From Cladocopium goreaui (lineage: Eukaryota > Sar > Dinophyceae > Suessiales > Symbiodiniaceae): a stretch of DNA of 64,000 bases. Both the position numbers and the translations under genes were made by a program. Positions 10,265 to 20,698 of the stretch are shown piece by piece. Numbering within the stretch: position 1 is the stretch's first letter; every line of letters starts with the position of its first letter. The DNA is taken from contig CAMXCT020003669.1 of NCBI GenBank assembly GCA_947184155.2, forward strand, positions 380,001 to 444,000, read 5' to 3'. The notes below the pieces were generated by a model. That model saw only the letters and a list, made by a program, of their open reading frames with translations. It was not told the DNA's origin and did no database searches.

Positions 10265-11560
10265 TGTGGAAATATCCGGTATTTTTGGCTGGTGAGCGAG
10301 GAAAGCTTCTGGCTTTGTGCATATTTGGATGAACGAGCTGAAGTGGTACAGTGTGCGAGTTCTGCTTTGGTGGGGCGTGCATATTCTGCTTTGGAGAATT
10401 CAATGCTGGCATTCTTTGAGGAAGCAATTTGGAATTCGTGACTCCGGTCACCGGAAGAATGCTCGGGTGAGACTACATCAATTGGCCCGACCAATTGAGG
10501 TAGTGTCATCTTAGTGTTCAGAATTGTGTTTGGATATTGCATGCATATAACATTCGTGGATGCGGTGAGACTGGTATCTGTTGGGATCTGTTTTATGGTA
10601 ACCATGAATATTTGTAAATAGATGCGAAGCCTGGAGCACTTTTCGGACATGTCTTGATGACATTGAGGAGTTCAGGATTGAGCTGAGAACGTTTGCATGC
10701 ATTTGGAATCAATCTGAATTGAGGACGTTTGAATGCATGAGTGCATTTGAAGTAATTCAAGAATGTGAACATTTGAATGCAAGTGGAATCGTATGCATAG
10801 AAAGTGTTTATGAATTCAAAGAACCTGGAATGGAGTTTCCAGAAACCCACAGAATTTTTCAGCGAAAGTTGCGTTCTGTGAACTTTACTTTTATGGGAAA
10901 CTTTCATAGAAAGTTTCCGCACTGTGACGAACCGATTTGAACTTTGAACTTTGGACTAAACTGAGTTTAGAGTGGCTGCTTGTTAGTAGTTGTGTGTGTA
11001 ACTGTGAATAGTCGACACGTCGTTTTGAGTTTGTTGGTTGACAGGTTAACATCGAGACGGTGGTTGCCGATGTCCCTCAATGATGACAACAGACCGAGCA
11101 CCCGTCATCATAGTGAGATGACAAAAATGGGTTGCCGGTCGTCTGAGGGGGCATCAGCGACCGCAGTGTCGATGTTGACTATCTCTGGTTAGTTGAAGAG
11201 AGTTTTTTTGAGAAAGATCTTCGGATCTTGAACGTTTAAACAATTGTTGCAGTCAAGCTGTATGGTTGCTTTTGGCTCAAAGCCAAGGAAACTGCAAAGA
11301 AGTAGTCTGAGACAGTCACGTGGTTTAGTCCATCTTGCTTGTCTTGCTTGTTGCTTTGGTTCGTGTGTTTTTTTGTTGCTACAGCACCTCTGAGAGAGCG
11401 TCCAAAAGGGTTGAGCTGCTCCGAACCTGAGAGCTTGTGTGTGGGAACCGCGTTTGCGTAAACTTCGCTGTGCGTAGGTTGTAGGAACTGCATCTAGGTG
11501 TGGGTCCTGGGATTTGCGTAGAAAGGATTTTTGAACCAACTTGGGTTTGAATTTTCCGCA
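10265..11560 (+). repeat. 5' LTR of copia 1 (1296 bp)
   Basis: Starts TGTGGAAATATCCGG and ends TTTTCCGCA. It aligns end to end with 19206-20497. The differences I could see are a few substitutions (near 10542 and 11515) and one 4-bp indel in a CTTG repeat near 11335. It contains CTTTTGGCTCAAAG at about 11268-11281, sharing an 11-base core with the dinoflagellate spliced leader; this could be chance. Confidence 0.93.
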
Positions 11561-11576
11561 TGGTAGCGGAGCTGCC
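11561..11576 (+). promoter_or_regulatory. Putative primer-binding site of copia 1
   Basis: TGGTAGCGGAGCTGCC follows the LTR end without a gap. Starting with TGG (complement of a tRNA CCA end), it fits a minus-strand primer site. Resemblance to initiator-Met tRNA complements (TGGTA-type) is suggestive only. A shortened version occurs in copia 2 at 48223-48238. Confidence 0.6.
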
Positions 11577-11626
11577 AACGTGCAGCATCCGTTGTAGTCA
11601 AGTATCCTTGCAGTAGTGTAGTTGCA

Positions 11627-11850
11627 ATGTCTGGATCTGGTGGTTCTGGTAGACGCGGAGACGCTAGGAGGCGTAGGCGTAGTGTAGAACCTGAAACAGA
11701 AAGGTTTCGCGGAGATGATCCTTTGCAAAGAGATGATGCTTGGAGAGACTGGTTGAATAACCATGCAAGGCAACGCGATGAAAGACTTCCAGGTCCCTTT
11801 GTCACAAGCGTAAGCAGGGAGCCAATCCAAGTCAAGCAATGGAGTGAGGT
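11627..11850 (+). CDS. N-terminal part of copia 1 gag, in a different frame from the main ORF
   Basis: An ATG at 11627, 51 bases after the primer site, starts MSGSGGSGRRGDARRRRRSV. This basic N terminus runs in frame 2 to about 11850. The main polyprotein is in frame 1 and has no upstream ATG, because a stop lies just before 11851. The natural start is therefore probably 11627, joined to the main frame by a one-base shift at about 11840-11860, near a run of five Cs. Either this copy carries a frameshift, the element uses programmed -1 frameshifting, or there is a sequence error. Confidence 0.6.
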
Positions 11851-14800
11851 TTGCAGCCCCCAGGTTTGGGTAATTCTAATGGAGGTGCACGACAGCAGGC
11901 AGGTCCAGGTCTAGACGCGACGAGAGCGCATGAAGTACCGGTTGATGATAGTCTTCCGTCGCTTAGTACGCCGCCTGGACAGACTGGACAAACTGAAACA
12001 AACGGACAAACCAACGTTGAAACACAGTTGTTGCAGATTTCTCAAGCCTTGGTGTCTCTGCGGAGTGATTTGCAGGGGCAGATTGGTAGGAGTTTCGGTG
12101 CTCTTGAGAGAAGACTTGAACAGGTTGAGACTGGGAATGCTGCGGGTAATCCAGTTAGAAACCAGACTGCTCCAATGCAGGGTCCTAGTGATGTTTTTGG
12201 TCAGCAGTATTCTGGGGATGGTGACTGTTCTTTCAATCGAATCGGGAGCCCAATACGCAGACATGATCGTGGACATGGTTCATCTGGTGACACTGCACGT
12301 CGTAGGGATGTCAGTGGTGAAAGGGATGTACTAAGTCGATCAGAAAAGTGGTTGCCAGCTCCCCCAGTACCAGGTACTAATACTTGGCGTGACCGAGAAA
12401 CTGAAATCACAGGGTTTTTCAAATACGTTCAGTCTTTGAGAGCTTGGAGCCAGTTGGCATCGTCCAAGATGGCTACGGAGATTGAGCAAAGTATCAAGTG
12501 GCCTACTGAGATAGTGTATTCAACTTTGACTCCGGGTCAGCAAGCTAGGAGTAGTCGACTGTTTGCATTGTTGAAAGTGGCATTTGCTGACCATGATCGT
12601 AGTGATTCACTCATTCGTGCCTTCGAGGCGGGATGTGCAGTCCACAATTCTCCACAAAAGCCTTTTGGTTCATGTGGGTACGAGCTGATCAGGGTGTTAG
12701 CTTTAGAGTTTTCACTGAGAACTAGAACGGAGGCTATTTGCCTTCGAGCAGAATTGTTGCGTAGAGAGTTTAAGGTGGACTCAAAGAGCATTCACGTAGT
12801 ATCGGACTTGGTACGCATGATTCAAGTTGCAGTCAACAACTATGAAAGGCTAGCAGAGACATTGCCTGTGGGAATTTCTAGGGCTGATTTGAAAATTACG
12901 TCTTCAGATTTGGCACTTCTTTTTATTCGGAATTTGCCTCATGATGCGAAACAGTATTGTTTGTTGCACTCAGAAAGCGAAACTTGGGAGGCTTTGCAAG
13001 CAGCAGGTCTGAAGTATGAGAGACAACAAAGGTTATATGTTGAGCTAGGGGCATTTTCGAAGCGCATGGTGCATGGAGTTGCAGGCGAACAGGTTGTTTC
13101 AAGTGATGTTGATGCACAGGGTTCAGAGACAGTTGCAGCTGTTGGTACTGGTTGCGGTCGTTGTGGGAAGAGGACACACAAGACTGAGGAATGTTCCACA
13201 AACATGACTGGTGTGAAATGTTTCCAGTGTGGAAAGACAGGCCATATCGGTCGTAACTGTTTGAGCCAGGGTCAGAACAAGCCTGATGAGAAGAAACCTT
13301 CGAAGGGTAGTGGAAAACAAGGTCAGAAAGGAAAATCTGGTCCAAGTCCCAAGGCGAAGCCCAAGGCCAAATCCAAAGGCAAGGGGCAAGGCAAGGGGAA
13401 GATGTATGAACTTGGTGAGGGTGAGGAGGAGCAGGAAGAGGGTTATGAAGAGGCTGGTGAATGGGAGGCTCAAGAGGAAGCTTCTGGTTCAGGTCTTCAA
13501 ATGGCTCTTTTGGGTTCTTTCGGTACCTCTGGACAGTGTGTCTTTGACATTGTGTGTGCGACTGGAGATGAGATCTTGGCGGATGAAAGCACTGAGGTGC
13601 ATGATTTGGGACCAGATCTTAAGTCGGACTGTATGTCTGAAAAGACTCATGAAAGTTCATTGGATCAGGATGTTGGTTTTTCATGTCACGATGTGTCATC
13701 GGTGTGTCGTGGTAAGGCGACAAAGGGTGTCGGTGGGGCATCAGATGTTGTTTTCCAAAATGGTTCTTTTGGGCTGATTGGATCGAAATATGTTCCTAAA
13801 GGGGATGTGTCGTGGTTCGATGGGCTCATTTGTATGCCACTGCTGTCATCTTTGGAGACTAGAGGACAGGATAACTGGTGGTTGATTGACTCAGGTGCCA
13901 GCGTCACTGTTTTGTCGGAATCTGCATTGAAAAATGGTTCATTTCGGATTCTTTCAGAAGAAATTGTGAGAGATGGTCCACGGTTTTTTGCAGCGAATGG
14001 GACTGAAGTGTCCATGAAGAAGAAAGTCGTGGTTCAGACCTACCTTAGCATGATTAATCATGTTGGAGAAAAGGTTGAAAGAGAAATCAAGTTGTCTGCA
14101 CTGGTAGGAAACACTAGTAACAACATCTTGAGTACTACGCAGTTGGTTGAACGTGGATGGAATGTGAATCTTGGAAAGAGATCTCAATTGATTCATGAGG
14201 GCATGGGTCTTTCAGCCGATTTGATGTCGTGGGCAGGGTGTCCATGGTTGTACCTTGGATCCAGGAAAGGCTCCGGCCGTCCAGTTGCTGGGACAATTGA
14301 GGTGTCGTGCGAAAATCCGTCAGGAGCTGGGGAATCTTCGATTTCGGTACTTGAGTTGAATATTAACCCAGTCTATAAGAAAGCAGTCGTTCAGAGTGAC
14401 ATGGATGAAATGCATAGGGCTAGGGGGCATATTCCTTTTGACCCGAAATGTGCAATTTGTCAGAGAACGAAAGGGGTTTCTCAACACAGACGGAAACAAG
14501 ACGGCACAAACGTTGTCGAATTAGCAGCTGATTTTTTCCATTTAAAAACGTTCAAATTTTTGATCATTTGCGAACGATTTTCTGGCATGGTGGGTGTTGT
14601 TCACATGGGTCCTAACACTGATCATGTTCGAGCTTCTGTTCAGAGATGGTTAGGAGAGATGGGTTGCTTAGGAGACAGTCATGGTGTCCTTGTTGTCAGT
14701 ACTGACGATGAAGAAGCAGTGGGAAATGTGTTTTCTAGACTGCAAGTAGGTAAGGATGTCAGAGTTTCCAAAGCGCCACCACAGGGACAGGCGATGAACG

Positions 14801-17800
14801 GGTCAGCGGAGAGATCTGTTAGAGCAATCAAGGAGAATTTTGTTTGCGTGTCAGAGGAATTGCGAATGCAGGGGCTTGCGATCTGTGATAATGAGACAGC
14901 TGTAGGAGCAGTCTTGGAGTATGTTTGTTTCATGTTGAACAGTCATGCATCAATCCATGGGAGCTCAAAGACGCCACATGAATTCCTTTCGGGAAAGAAT
15001 CCAAGTATGTCCACGCGACCAATCACTTCCATGTTTGGGTCAGTTGTGCTTTGTGAGTTACCCCAATCGGCACAGGCCGACGACAGACCTAGGTTCTTGG
15101 AGGGGGCATACTTGCGTCCAGAATTCAACAGTAAGTCAGGACTCTGTCTTGTGATGCTTGATGGTGTTCTTCGAAAAATCCACCCAAAGAGTATTAAACT
15201 TGTTTTACCAATGAGGTGGGAAAAGTCACTGCTGAAAGGGTTTTGTGTTGAGGGTGAGTCCCAACATAGATCAGTAGGAGACTCTGCTCCAGCGGACGAT
15301 GTTGAATTTCAAAAGGTGAGACTGTCTGACAGTCCACCAACTGAAGAACCAGTGTGTCCAAAAGGCGGGCCACCTCAGGAGTGGTTTAAACAGTATGAAA
15401 TGTACACGAAGGAATGCGCAGCGTGCAGATGCTTGGAACTTGGTCAATCGAGAAAGGGAAAGGTACACAGTGCCAGCTGTTGTGCAAACTACGTTCGGTG
15501 GTTGCGAACTCAGAGACAAGAGGCGGCCGAAGCGGCTGAGAGAGAGAGAGCAGCGGTAGTTAAAGTGCCCCCCAATGAATGGTTTGATCAATCTGGGTAT
15601 ACACCTGGTTGTCCGGCATGCGGTGCATTGGAATTAGGTGTGAATCCTGATGGGTTAACTCATTCTAGTGAATGTATTGATCAGTTTGAAAAGCTGTTGA
15701 AAGGTAGCCCAGCTGATGTGGGTGATTCCATGAAGGTTGGTACCTCTGATCCCAGTGTGATGGTTGATACCTCAAAAGGGGGTGTTGGGAATGATGTCAA
15801 TGTTGATGTAGCCCAGGGCTCCTTTGGTGGGGGTGTTAAACGTCCGTTGGAACGATCGGGGGAAGCCAGTGATGATAGCTATGCTCCGAGCATTGCTCCT
15901 AGCATCCATGAGAAAGAAGAGGCTCGGTTCTCGAGTCCTCAGAATGTTGAAGATGCACAGATAGCTGATGGCTCCCACGTTTCAACTCGTGGAATGAAAC
16001 GTGTAGCTGATGAACAGCTTGAACCAGAACCTGAATCCTTGGATGTTGGGGAGTCTAGGAAACGACCTCTTGAAAACGATGGGGACATGTTGGACAGTGT
16101 TGGTGTCTGTGTTACCGATGATTGTAGCAGGGTTCATGGGATCATGCAACTTTCAGAGGGATTCACCGGGGCTGACATGTTCTTCGAAGACCAGTCGTTG
16201 CAGTCGGTTGTTTACCAAGGCGGTTCTAAGTCAGAGACAGTGTCGTTCTGTGGATCCTCAATAAAGGTTTGGAAACCAGACTATGCGGTTGATGATTCGA
16301 CGTCAAATACCCTAGATGGTAACCTTACTTTTTCAGGGATGTTGACTGAAGTCAAGAATCTGGACAGGGTTAGTGCAGGGAAACCACTTAGGCAGTCCGA
16401 AGCCACTGCAAAGGCGGATGAGTATGGTGTTCGCATCATACCATGCCGTTGGGTCACAACGGAGAAGGTGATTGATGGAGAAGATGGCGTACGAGCCCGT
16501 ATAGTGGTCAAAGACATCGCTTCTGGTGGGGGCAAGGCCAAGAGCCTTGGTATTTCGTCACCAACACCCAGTTCAGAGTCTATCAAAATGGCACTTGCCA
16601 TCGGTGGATATTCCAATGCGTATGGATGGACGCTGGATTGTTCGGCAGCCTTCATGCATACACCTTTGGGGAAGGAACGAAAGGTGATTGTGAGGTTTCC
16701 GGCGTCGATGAGTTGGCCAGATAACTCACCATTGTTCATGGATTTGAGTAAAAGTCTCAACGGAATCAGATCCGCTTCTCTTGACTGGTTGGAGTATGTG
16801 CAGGGAATTGTGAAACCACTTGGATTGACATGTGATGTTACTAGTCCATGTGTGTTTACCGCACCAGGTACGGTCATGATCATCTATGTGGATGACTTGT
16901 TAATCTTCTCAAACAAACCTGACATGGGGAAGAAAATTTGGGAGAAGTTGAATGTGGTAGTTCCCACGAAAGTCACGGGTCAGTTGTTTCCAAATCAAGA
17001 GGGGTCCATGAAATTTGTTGGAAGGGTGATTCGTCGGCAAGCTGGGGCCAAAGAACTGTTGGTTGGTGTTGCACCAGGGTATCTCGATTCCTGTTATCGT
17101 GATTATGGAATGGAGAAGATGAAGCTGGGGAAACCTGTTGTGCCTAACTTGAGAGAGACACTTGATGGTCCTCCGGGACCACCATTGAGTACTGAAGCAT
17201 ATCAAAGATATCGTAGGAGTTTGGGAAAGATGGCATGGCTATCACAGACTCGAGAGGATCTCCATATTTTCATAGCATACTTGGCTACGGGCCAACATGC
17301 TCCAGATGGTCGTCATGAAAAGGCCATGAGGCAGGTCCTGAGGTTTCTGTTGTTTGATGGTGACCAAGAATTATCTTTTCCATCTCCTGGGAATGTGAAA
17401 TCTTTGTTTCAGGATTCGGTTGAGTTGTCGGGAGAACCATTAATGGTGGTGTTCTGTGACGCGTCACATGCACCTATGAGGGCGACTCAGAGAAAGGGAA
17501 TTTCTGGAGCTTTCATTTTCGTGTTATCTTCACTGGTGAAAGGTTTCTCACGTCATCAGACGTGCACATCACTGTCAAGCTGCGAATCCGAGATGTTTGC
17601 AATCCAGGAAACGGCACAGGAAGCCATGGGTCTCTTACCGTTAGTGAGAAAGATGGTGAATGATTTTTTTGGGAACTTGGCTGGATTTGAAGGTAGGAAG
17701 TTTCCTATTTTGATGCTCACCGACTCCGAGTCGGCTAAGCAGTTGCTTTCAGCACTTGATGTTCCACGCAAGTCAAGGCATACGGAAGTGAGAATTTTTT

Positions 17801-18672
17801 GGTTGCGTGAACAATTAGAGAGGTATATTCAGCTTGGTTGGATTGAAGGGCCTATAAACCTGTCAGACATCCTAACTAAGTGTTCAAGTTACCACTTTGT
17901 TCATAGAGCGACTTGTGGATTTCAGCCGAGAAGCCCAGCAACAACCGAAGGGTCTCAAGGTTTGAAAGGGTCTGACAAACCTTTGCATACACTGAAACCT
18001 CGTGACAAAACGATTGCATTGATTTTTGTTGAGTTTTGCTGTGAGGAACAGAGTGCACTGTCACAACACAACACAGCGTTTGCGTACATTGGAGTAACCG
18101 CTGAGGGGGAAGAAGCATCGACTTTGCGAAGCGTGCTGGAACGAGTTGAACGCTTGTGTGCTAATGCGTCGGCTCTTGGAATGCGTCCGCACGTACATTT
18201 TCATGCGAGCTGTCCGTGTGCGTCTGGATCTCCAATACGGTACTTGCGCCAGGATGCAGGGTCTGAGGATATTCGGTTCGCTGAACTTGAACCCCTTCTT
18301 AAAAGGTTGCCGTCGTACCGCAAGAAAGCTGATACATTCAGCTTGGAATGGCCAGTGAACAATGTGTTATGGTCATATGCAGGTGTCAAGGACTTGTTGA
18401 ATGAACTAGGTCTCAAACAGGAAGCAGTTGTGAGGTTGTGCAAACTTGGGTACGTATCGCGCTCAGGTAAACCTGTAGGAAAGAGGCTGAGGTTTGTGTG
18501 CGACTCGGAGGAGTTTGTCAAACCGTTGAGGCGTTTCCAGGCATGCAGGTGCAAGGAACATGCGCAGCTGAATGACGTGAACTGGAACGAGACTGGTAAG
18601 TATAACAAGTCGCTGGCGCTAGCGTTGGGTAACGCGGCGTACGCGTGTGCGCGAGCGAGGGGCGTGCACTGA
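11851..18672 (+). CDS. Copia 1 Gag-Pol polyprotein with C-terminal MT-like extension
   Basis: About 2273 codons open without interruption, longer than a usual copia polyprotein (about 1300-1500). Order: gag with coiled-coil stretch; two CX2CX4HX4C zinc knuckles (13153-13194 and 13219-13260); Lys/Gly-rich then Glu-rich linker; aspartic protease DSGA (13888-13899); integrase HHCC zinc site (about 14410-14465) and catalytic Asp 14530, Asp 14704, Glu 14809; RT with YVDDLLIFS (YVDD at 16885-16896); RNase H with FCDASHAP (Asp at 17458) and SSCESEMFA. After the RNase H come about 230 further residues described separately. The intact frame and near-identical LTRs suggest recent, possibly current, activity apart from the N-terminal frame break. 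Confidence 0.93.
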   Translation: MQPPGLGNSNGGARQQAGPGLDATRAHEVPVDDSLPSLSTPPGQTGQTETNGQTNVETQLLQISQALVSLRSDLQGQIGRSFGALERRLEQVETGNAAGNPVRNQTAPMQGPSDVFGQQYSGDGDCSFNRIGSPIRRHDRGHGSSGDTARRRDVSGERDVLSRSEKWLPAPPVPGTNTWRDRETEITGFFKYVQSLRAWSQLASSKMATEIEQSIKWPTEIVYSTLTPGQQARSSRLFALLKVAFADHDRSDSLIRAFEAGCAVHNSPQKPFGSCGYELIRVLALEFSLRTRTEAICLRAELLRREFKVDSKSIHVVSDLVRMIQVAVNNYERLAETLPVGISRADLKITSSDLALLFIRNLPHDAKQYCLLHSESETWEALQAAGLKYERQQRLYVELGAFSKRMVHGVAGEQVVSSDVDAQGSETVAAVGTGCGRCGKRTHKTEECSTNMTGVKCFQCGKTGHIGRNCLSQGQNKPDEKKPSKGSGKQGQKGKSGPSPKAKPKAKSKGKGQGKGKMYELGEGEEEQEEGYEEAGEWEAQEEASGSGLQMALLGSFGTSGQCVFDIVCATGDEILADESTEVHDLGPDLKSDCMSEKTHESSLDQDVGFSCHDVSSVCRGKATKGVGGASDVVFQNGSFGLIGSKYVPKGDVSWFDGLICMPLLSSLETRGQDNWWLIDSGASVTVLSESALKNGSFRILSEEIVRDGPRFFAANGTEVSMKKKVVVQTYLSMINHVGEKVEREIKLSALVGNTSNNILSTTQLVERGWNVNLGKRSQLIHEGMGLSADLMSWAGCPWLYLGSRKGSGRPVAGTIEVSCENPSGAGESSISVLELNINPVYKKAVVQSDMDEMHRARGHIPFDPKCAICQRTKGVSQHRRKQDGTNVVELAADFFHLKTFKFLIICERFSGMVGVVHMGPNTDHVRASVQRWLGEMGCLGDSHGVLVVSTDDEEAVGNVFSRLQVGKDVRVSKAPPQGQAMNGSAERSVRAIKENFVCVSEELRMQGLAICDNETAVGAVLEYVCFMLNSHASIHGSSKTPHEFLSGKNPSMSTRPITSMFGSVVLCELPQSAQADDRPRFLEGAYLRPEFNSKSGLCLVMLDGVLRKIHPKSIKLVLPMRWEKSLLKGFCVEGESQHRSVGDSAPADDVEFQKVRLSDSPPTEEPVCPKGGPPQEWFKQYEMYTKECAACRCLELGQSRKGKVHSASCCANYVRWLRTQRQEAAEAAERERAAVVKVPPNEWFDQSGYTPGCPACGALELGVNPDGLTHSSECIDQFEKLLKGSPADVGDSMKVGTSDPSVMVDTSKGGVGNDVNVDVAQGSFGGGVKRPLERSGEASDDSYAPSIAPSIHEKEEARFSSPQNVEDAQIADGSHVSTRGMKRVADEQLEPEPESLDVGESRKRPLENDGDMLDSVGVCVTDDCSRVHGIMQLSEGFTGADMFFEDQSLQSVVYQGGSKSETVSFCGSSIKVWKPDYAVDDSTSNTLDGNLTFSGMLTEVKNLDRVSAGKPLRQSEATAKADEYGVRIIPCRWVTTEKVIDGEDGVRARIVVKDIASGGGKAKSLGISSPTPSSESIKMALAIGGYSNAYGWTLDCSAAFMHTPLGKERKVIVRFPASMSWPDNSPLFMDLSKSLNGIRSASLDWLEYVQGIVKPLGLTCDVTSPCVFTAPGTVMIIYVDDLLIFSNKPDMGKKIWEKLNVVVPTKVTGQLFPNQEGSMKFVGRVIRRQAGAKELLVGVAPGYLDSCYRDYGMEKMKLGKPVVPNLRETLDGPPGPPLSTEAYQRYRRSLGKMAWLSQTREDLHIFIAYLATGQHAPDGRHEKAMRQVLRFLLFDGDQELSFPSPGNVKSLFQDSVELSGEPLMVVFCDASHAPMRATQRKGISGAFIFVLSSLVKGFSRHQTCTSLSSCESEMFAIQETAQEAMGLLPLVRKMVNDFFGNLAGFEGRKFPILMLTDSESAKQLLSALDVPRKSRHTEVRIFWLREQLERYIQLGWIEGPINLSDILTKCSSYHFVHRATCGFQPRSPATTEGSQGLKGSDKPLHTLKPRDKTIALIFVEFCCEEQSALSQHNTAFAYIGVTAEGEEASTLRSVLERVERLCANASALGMRPHVHFHASCPCASGSPIRYLRQDAGSEDIRFAELEPLLKRLPSYRKKADTFSLEWPVNNVLWSYAGVKDLLNELGLKQEAVVRLCKLGYVSRSGKPVGKRLRFVCDSEEFVKPLRRFQACRCKEHAQLNDVNWNETGKYNKSLALALGNAAYACARARGVH
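17950..18672 (+). other. C-terminal MT-like domain of copia 1 polyprotein
   Basis: Past the normal RNase H end there is a separate domain. Motifs in order: LIFVEFCCEEQSALS (about 18019-18060, motif-I-like), HFHASCPCASGSPIRYL (about 18196-18246, PC-loop-like), FSLEWPVNNVLW (about 18337-18372, at the ENV/EQP position), GKPVGKRLRFVCDS (about 18466-18507), and a final Cys/His segment CRCKEH followed by a TGKYNKSLALALG segment. The order and spacing match the MT-like modules at 2820-3560 and 24977-27330. Fold assignment is inference from motif order; catalytic competence is doubtful because the motifs are degenerate. Confidence 0.5.
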
Positions 18673-19195
18673 AACACACACATAGGTGCGTGTACAGCAG
18701 TTGATGCTCTGTTGCAGTCATGTCACAGAGAGTCAGAGAGGATGAGACAGATCGTACAATTCAAACAAACGGATGTATGGACAGACAATGGACGCGTTGT
18801 TTGTTGCGAGTAATCTAAGAGGGTAGCAATGAAAACCTTTTAGGATCTAGCTAGATGAAGTGTTGCGTTTCCATTTTTTTTTGGAAGTCTTCCGAATGGA
18901 AGAGCTCCTGACCTTTTGCGTGTGACCTTGCTGTGTTTCACACGGGAGCTAAGTATCATCTCCCGGGATGTATACATGTACAGAGGAGGCCTAAGAATGC
19001 CACGCTTTTAGGACCTTGTTTGGACTGGTTTTGAATTTCAGCTGAAGTCACGCGACGCGTAACCATGCTAACTTGAGGGTAAGGAAGTGTTTGATCCTGG
19101 CGGATCTTCTTAGGGGTGCTGGTAGGGGGTTGAAACAGTTTTAGCTCTGTATGGGTATCCGTTCGAACGACGCCATGGATGGACGAAGCTTCCCT
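18673..19195 (+). other. Copia 1 3' internal untranslated region
   Basis: 523 bp between the TGA of the polyprotein and the purine tract. No ORF of note. Contains a T10 run near 18874-18883. Confidence 0.6.
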
Positions 19196-19205
19196 CGAAA
19201 GGGGG
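19196..19205 (+). promoter_or_regulatory. Polypurine tract of copia 1
   Basis: GAAAGGGGG lies immediately 5' of the 3' LTR TG at 19206, the expected place for the plus-strand priming site. Confidence 0.75.
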
Positions 19206-20497
19206 TGTGGAAATATCCGGTATTTTTGGCTGGTGAGCGAGGAAAGCTTCTGGCTTTGTGCATATTTGGATGAACGAGCTGAAGTGGTACAGTGTGCGAG
19301 TTCTGCTTTGGTGGGGCGTGCATATTCTGCTTTGGAGAATTCAATGCTGGCATTCTTTGAGGAAGCAATTTGGAATTCGTGACTCCGGTCACCGGAAGAA
19401 TGCTCGGGTGAGACTACATCAATTGGCCCGACCAATTGAGGTAGTGTCATCTTAGTGTTCAGAATTGTGTTTGGATATTGCATTGATATAACATTCGTGG
19501 ATGCGGTGAGACTGGTATCTGTTGGGATCTGTTTTATGGTAACCATGAATATTTGTAAATAGATGCGAAGCCTGGAGCACTTTTCGGACATGTCTTGATG
19601 ACATTGAGGAGTTCAGGATTGAGCTGAGAACGTTTGCATGCATTTGGAATCAATCTGAATTGAGGACGTTTGAATGCATGAGTGCATTTGAAGTAATTCA
19701 AGAATGTGAACATTTGAATGCAAGTGGAATCGTATGCATAGAAAGTGTTTATGAATTCAAAGAACCTGGAATGGAGTTTCCAGAAACCCACAGAATTTTT
19801 CAGCGAAAGTTGCGTTCTGTGAACTTTACTTTTATGGGAAACTTTCATAGAAAGTTTCCGCACTGTGACGAACCGATTTGAACTTTGAACTTTGGACTAA
19901 ACTGAGTTTAGAGTGGCTGCTTGTTAGTAGTTGTGTGTGTAACTGTGAATAGTCGACACGTCGTTTTGAGTTTGTTGGTTGACAGGTTAACATCGAGACG
20001 GTGGTTGCCGATGTCCCTCAATGATGACAACAGACCGAGCACCCGTCATCATAGTGAGATGACAAAAATGGGTTGCCGGTCGTCTGAGGGGGCATCAGCG
20101 ACCGCAGTGTCGATGTTGACTATCTCTGGTTAGTTGAAGAGAGTTTTTTTGAGAAAGATCTTCGGATCTTGAACGTTTAAACAATTGTTGCAGTCAAGCT
20201 GTATGGTTGCTTTTGGCTCAAAGCCAAGGAAACTGCAAAGAAGTAGTCTGAGACAGTCACGTGGTTTAGTCCAGCTTGTCTTGCTTGTTGCTTTGGTTCG
20301 TGTGTTTTTTTGTTGCTACAGCACCTCTGAGAGAGCGTCCAAAAGGGTTGAGCTGCTCCGAACCTGAGAGCTTGTGTGTGGGAACCGCGTTTGCGTAAAC
20401 TTCGCTGTGCGTAGGTTGTAGGAACTGCATCTAGGTGTGGGTCCTGGGATTTACGTAGAAAGGATTTTTGAACCAACTTGGGTTTGAATTTTCCGCA
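19206..20497 (+). repeat. 3' LTR of copia 1 (1292 bp)
   Basis: Same TGTGGAAATATCC start and TTTTCCGCA end as the 5' LTR. The 4-bp length difference comes from one fewer CTTG near 20273. Followed by the TSD copy CGAAG at 20498-20502. Confidence 0.93.
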
Positions 20498-20605
20498 CGA
20501 AGTGCCTTTGGACGGTTACTAGGTCGCATCGAGGAAGGCAAAGGCGAGGCGTATGCAACAAAAATTGATGTTCGGTGCAGTGATCGCAATAGGGTTATTG
20601 CTGAC
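20498..20605 (+). pseudogene. Hydrolase-helicase gene, middle segment (108 bp island)
   Basis: Begins with the right TSD copy and continues the helicase frame from 10264 in phase, reading AFGRLLGRIEEGKGEAYATK and onward to VIAD. It is a short island between copia 1 and the DNA-transposon-like unit. It lies between Walker A (10107) and Walker B (35582), as expected for an SF1 helicase. Confidence 0.75.
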
Positions 20606-20698
20606 CTGGGAAGCCCTTTGGCTCCTTAAAAGGGAGCCGGAGGCCGTTCAAGGCATTTGGCCGTGAAAAAACCATTTGGCCGTGAAAACTGGAATCCT

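Larger units (their letters stand above)
10265..20497 (+). mobile_element. Complete Ty1/copia-type LTR retrotransposon (copia 1) with extra C-terminal domain
   Basis: A 10,233-bp element bounded by 1.29-kb LTRs of the form TG...CA and by the 5-bp target duplication CGAAG (10260-10264 and 20498-20502). Internal order is LTR, primer-binding site, gag with zinc knuckles, protease, integrase, reverse transcriptase, RNase H, MT-like C-terminal domain, purine tract, LTR. Integrase before RT is the copia order. Removing the element with one TSD copy rejoins the helicase frame exactly (...TRS then AFGRLLGR...). The LTRs are nearly identical, so the insertion looks recent. Confidence 0.95.
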
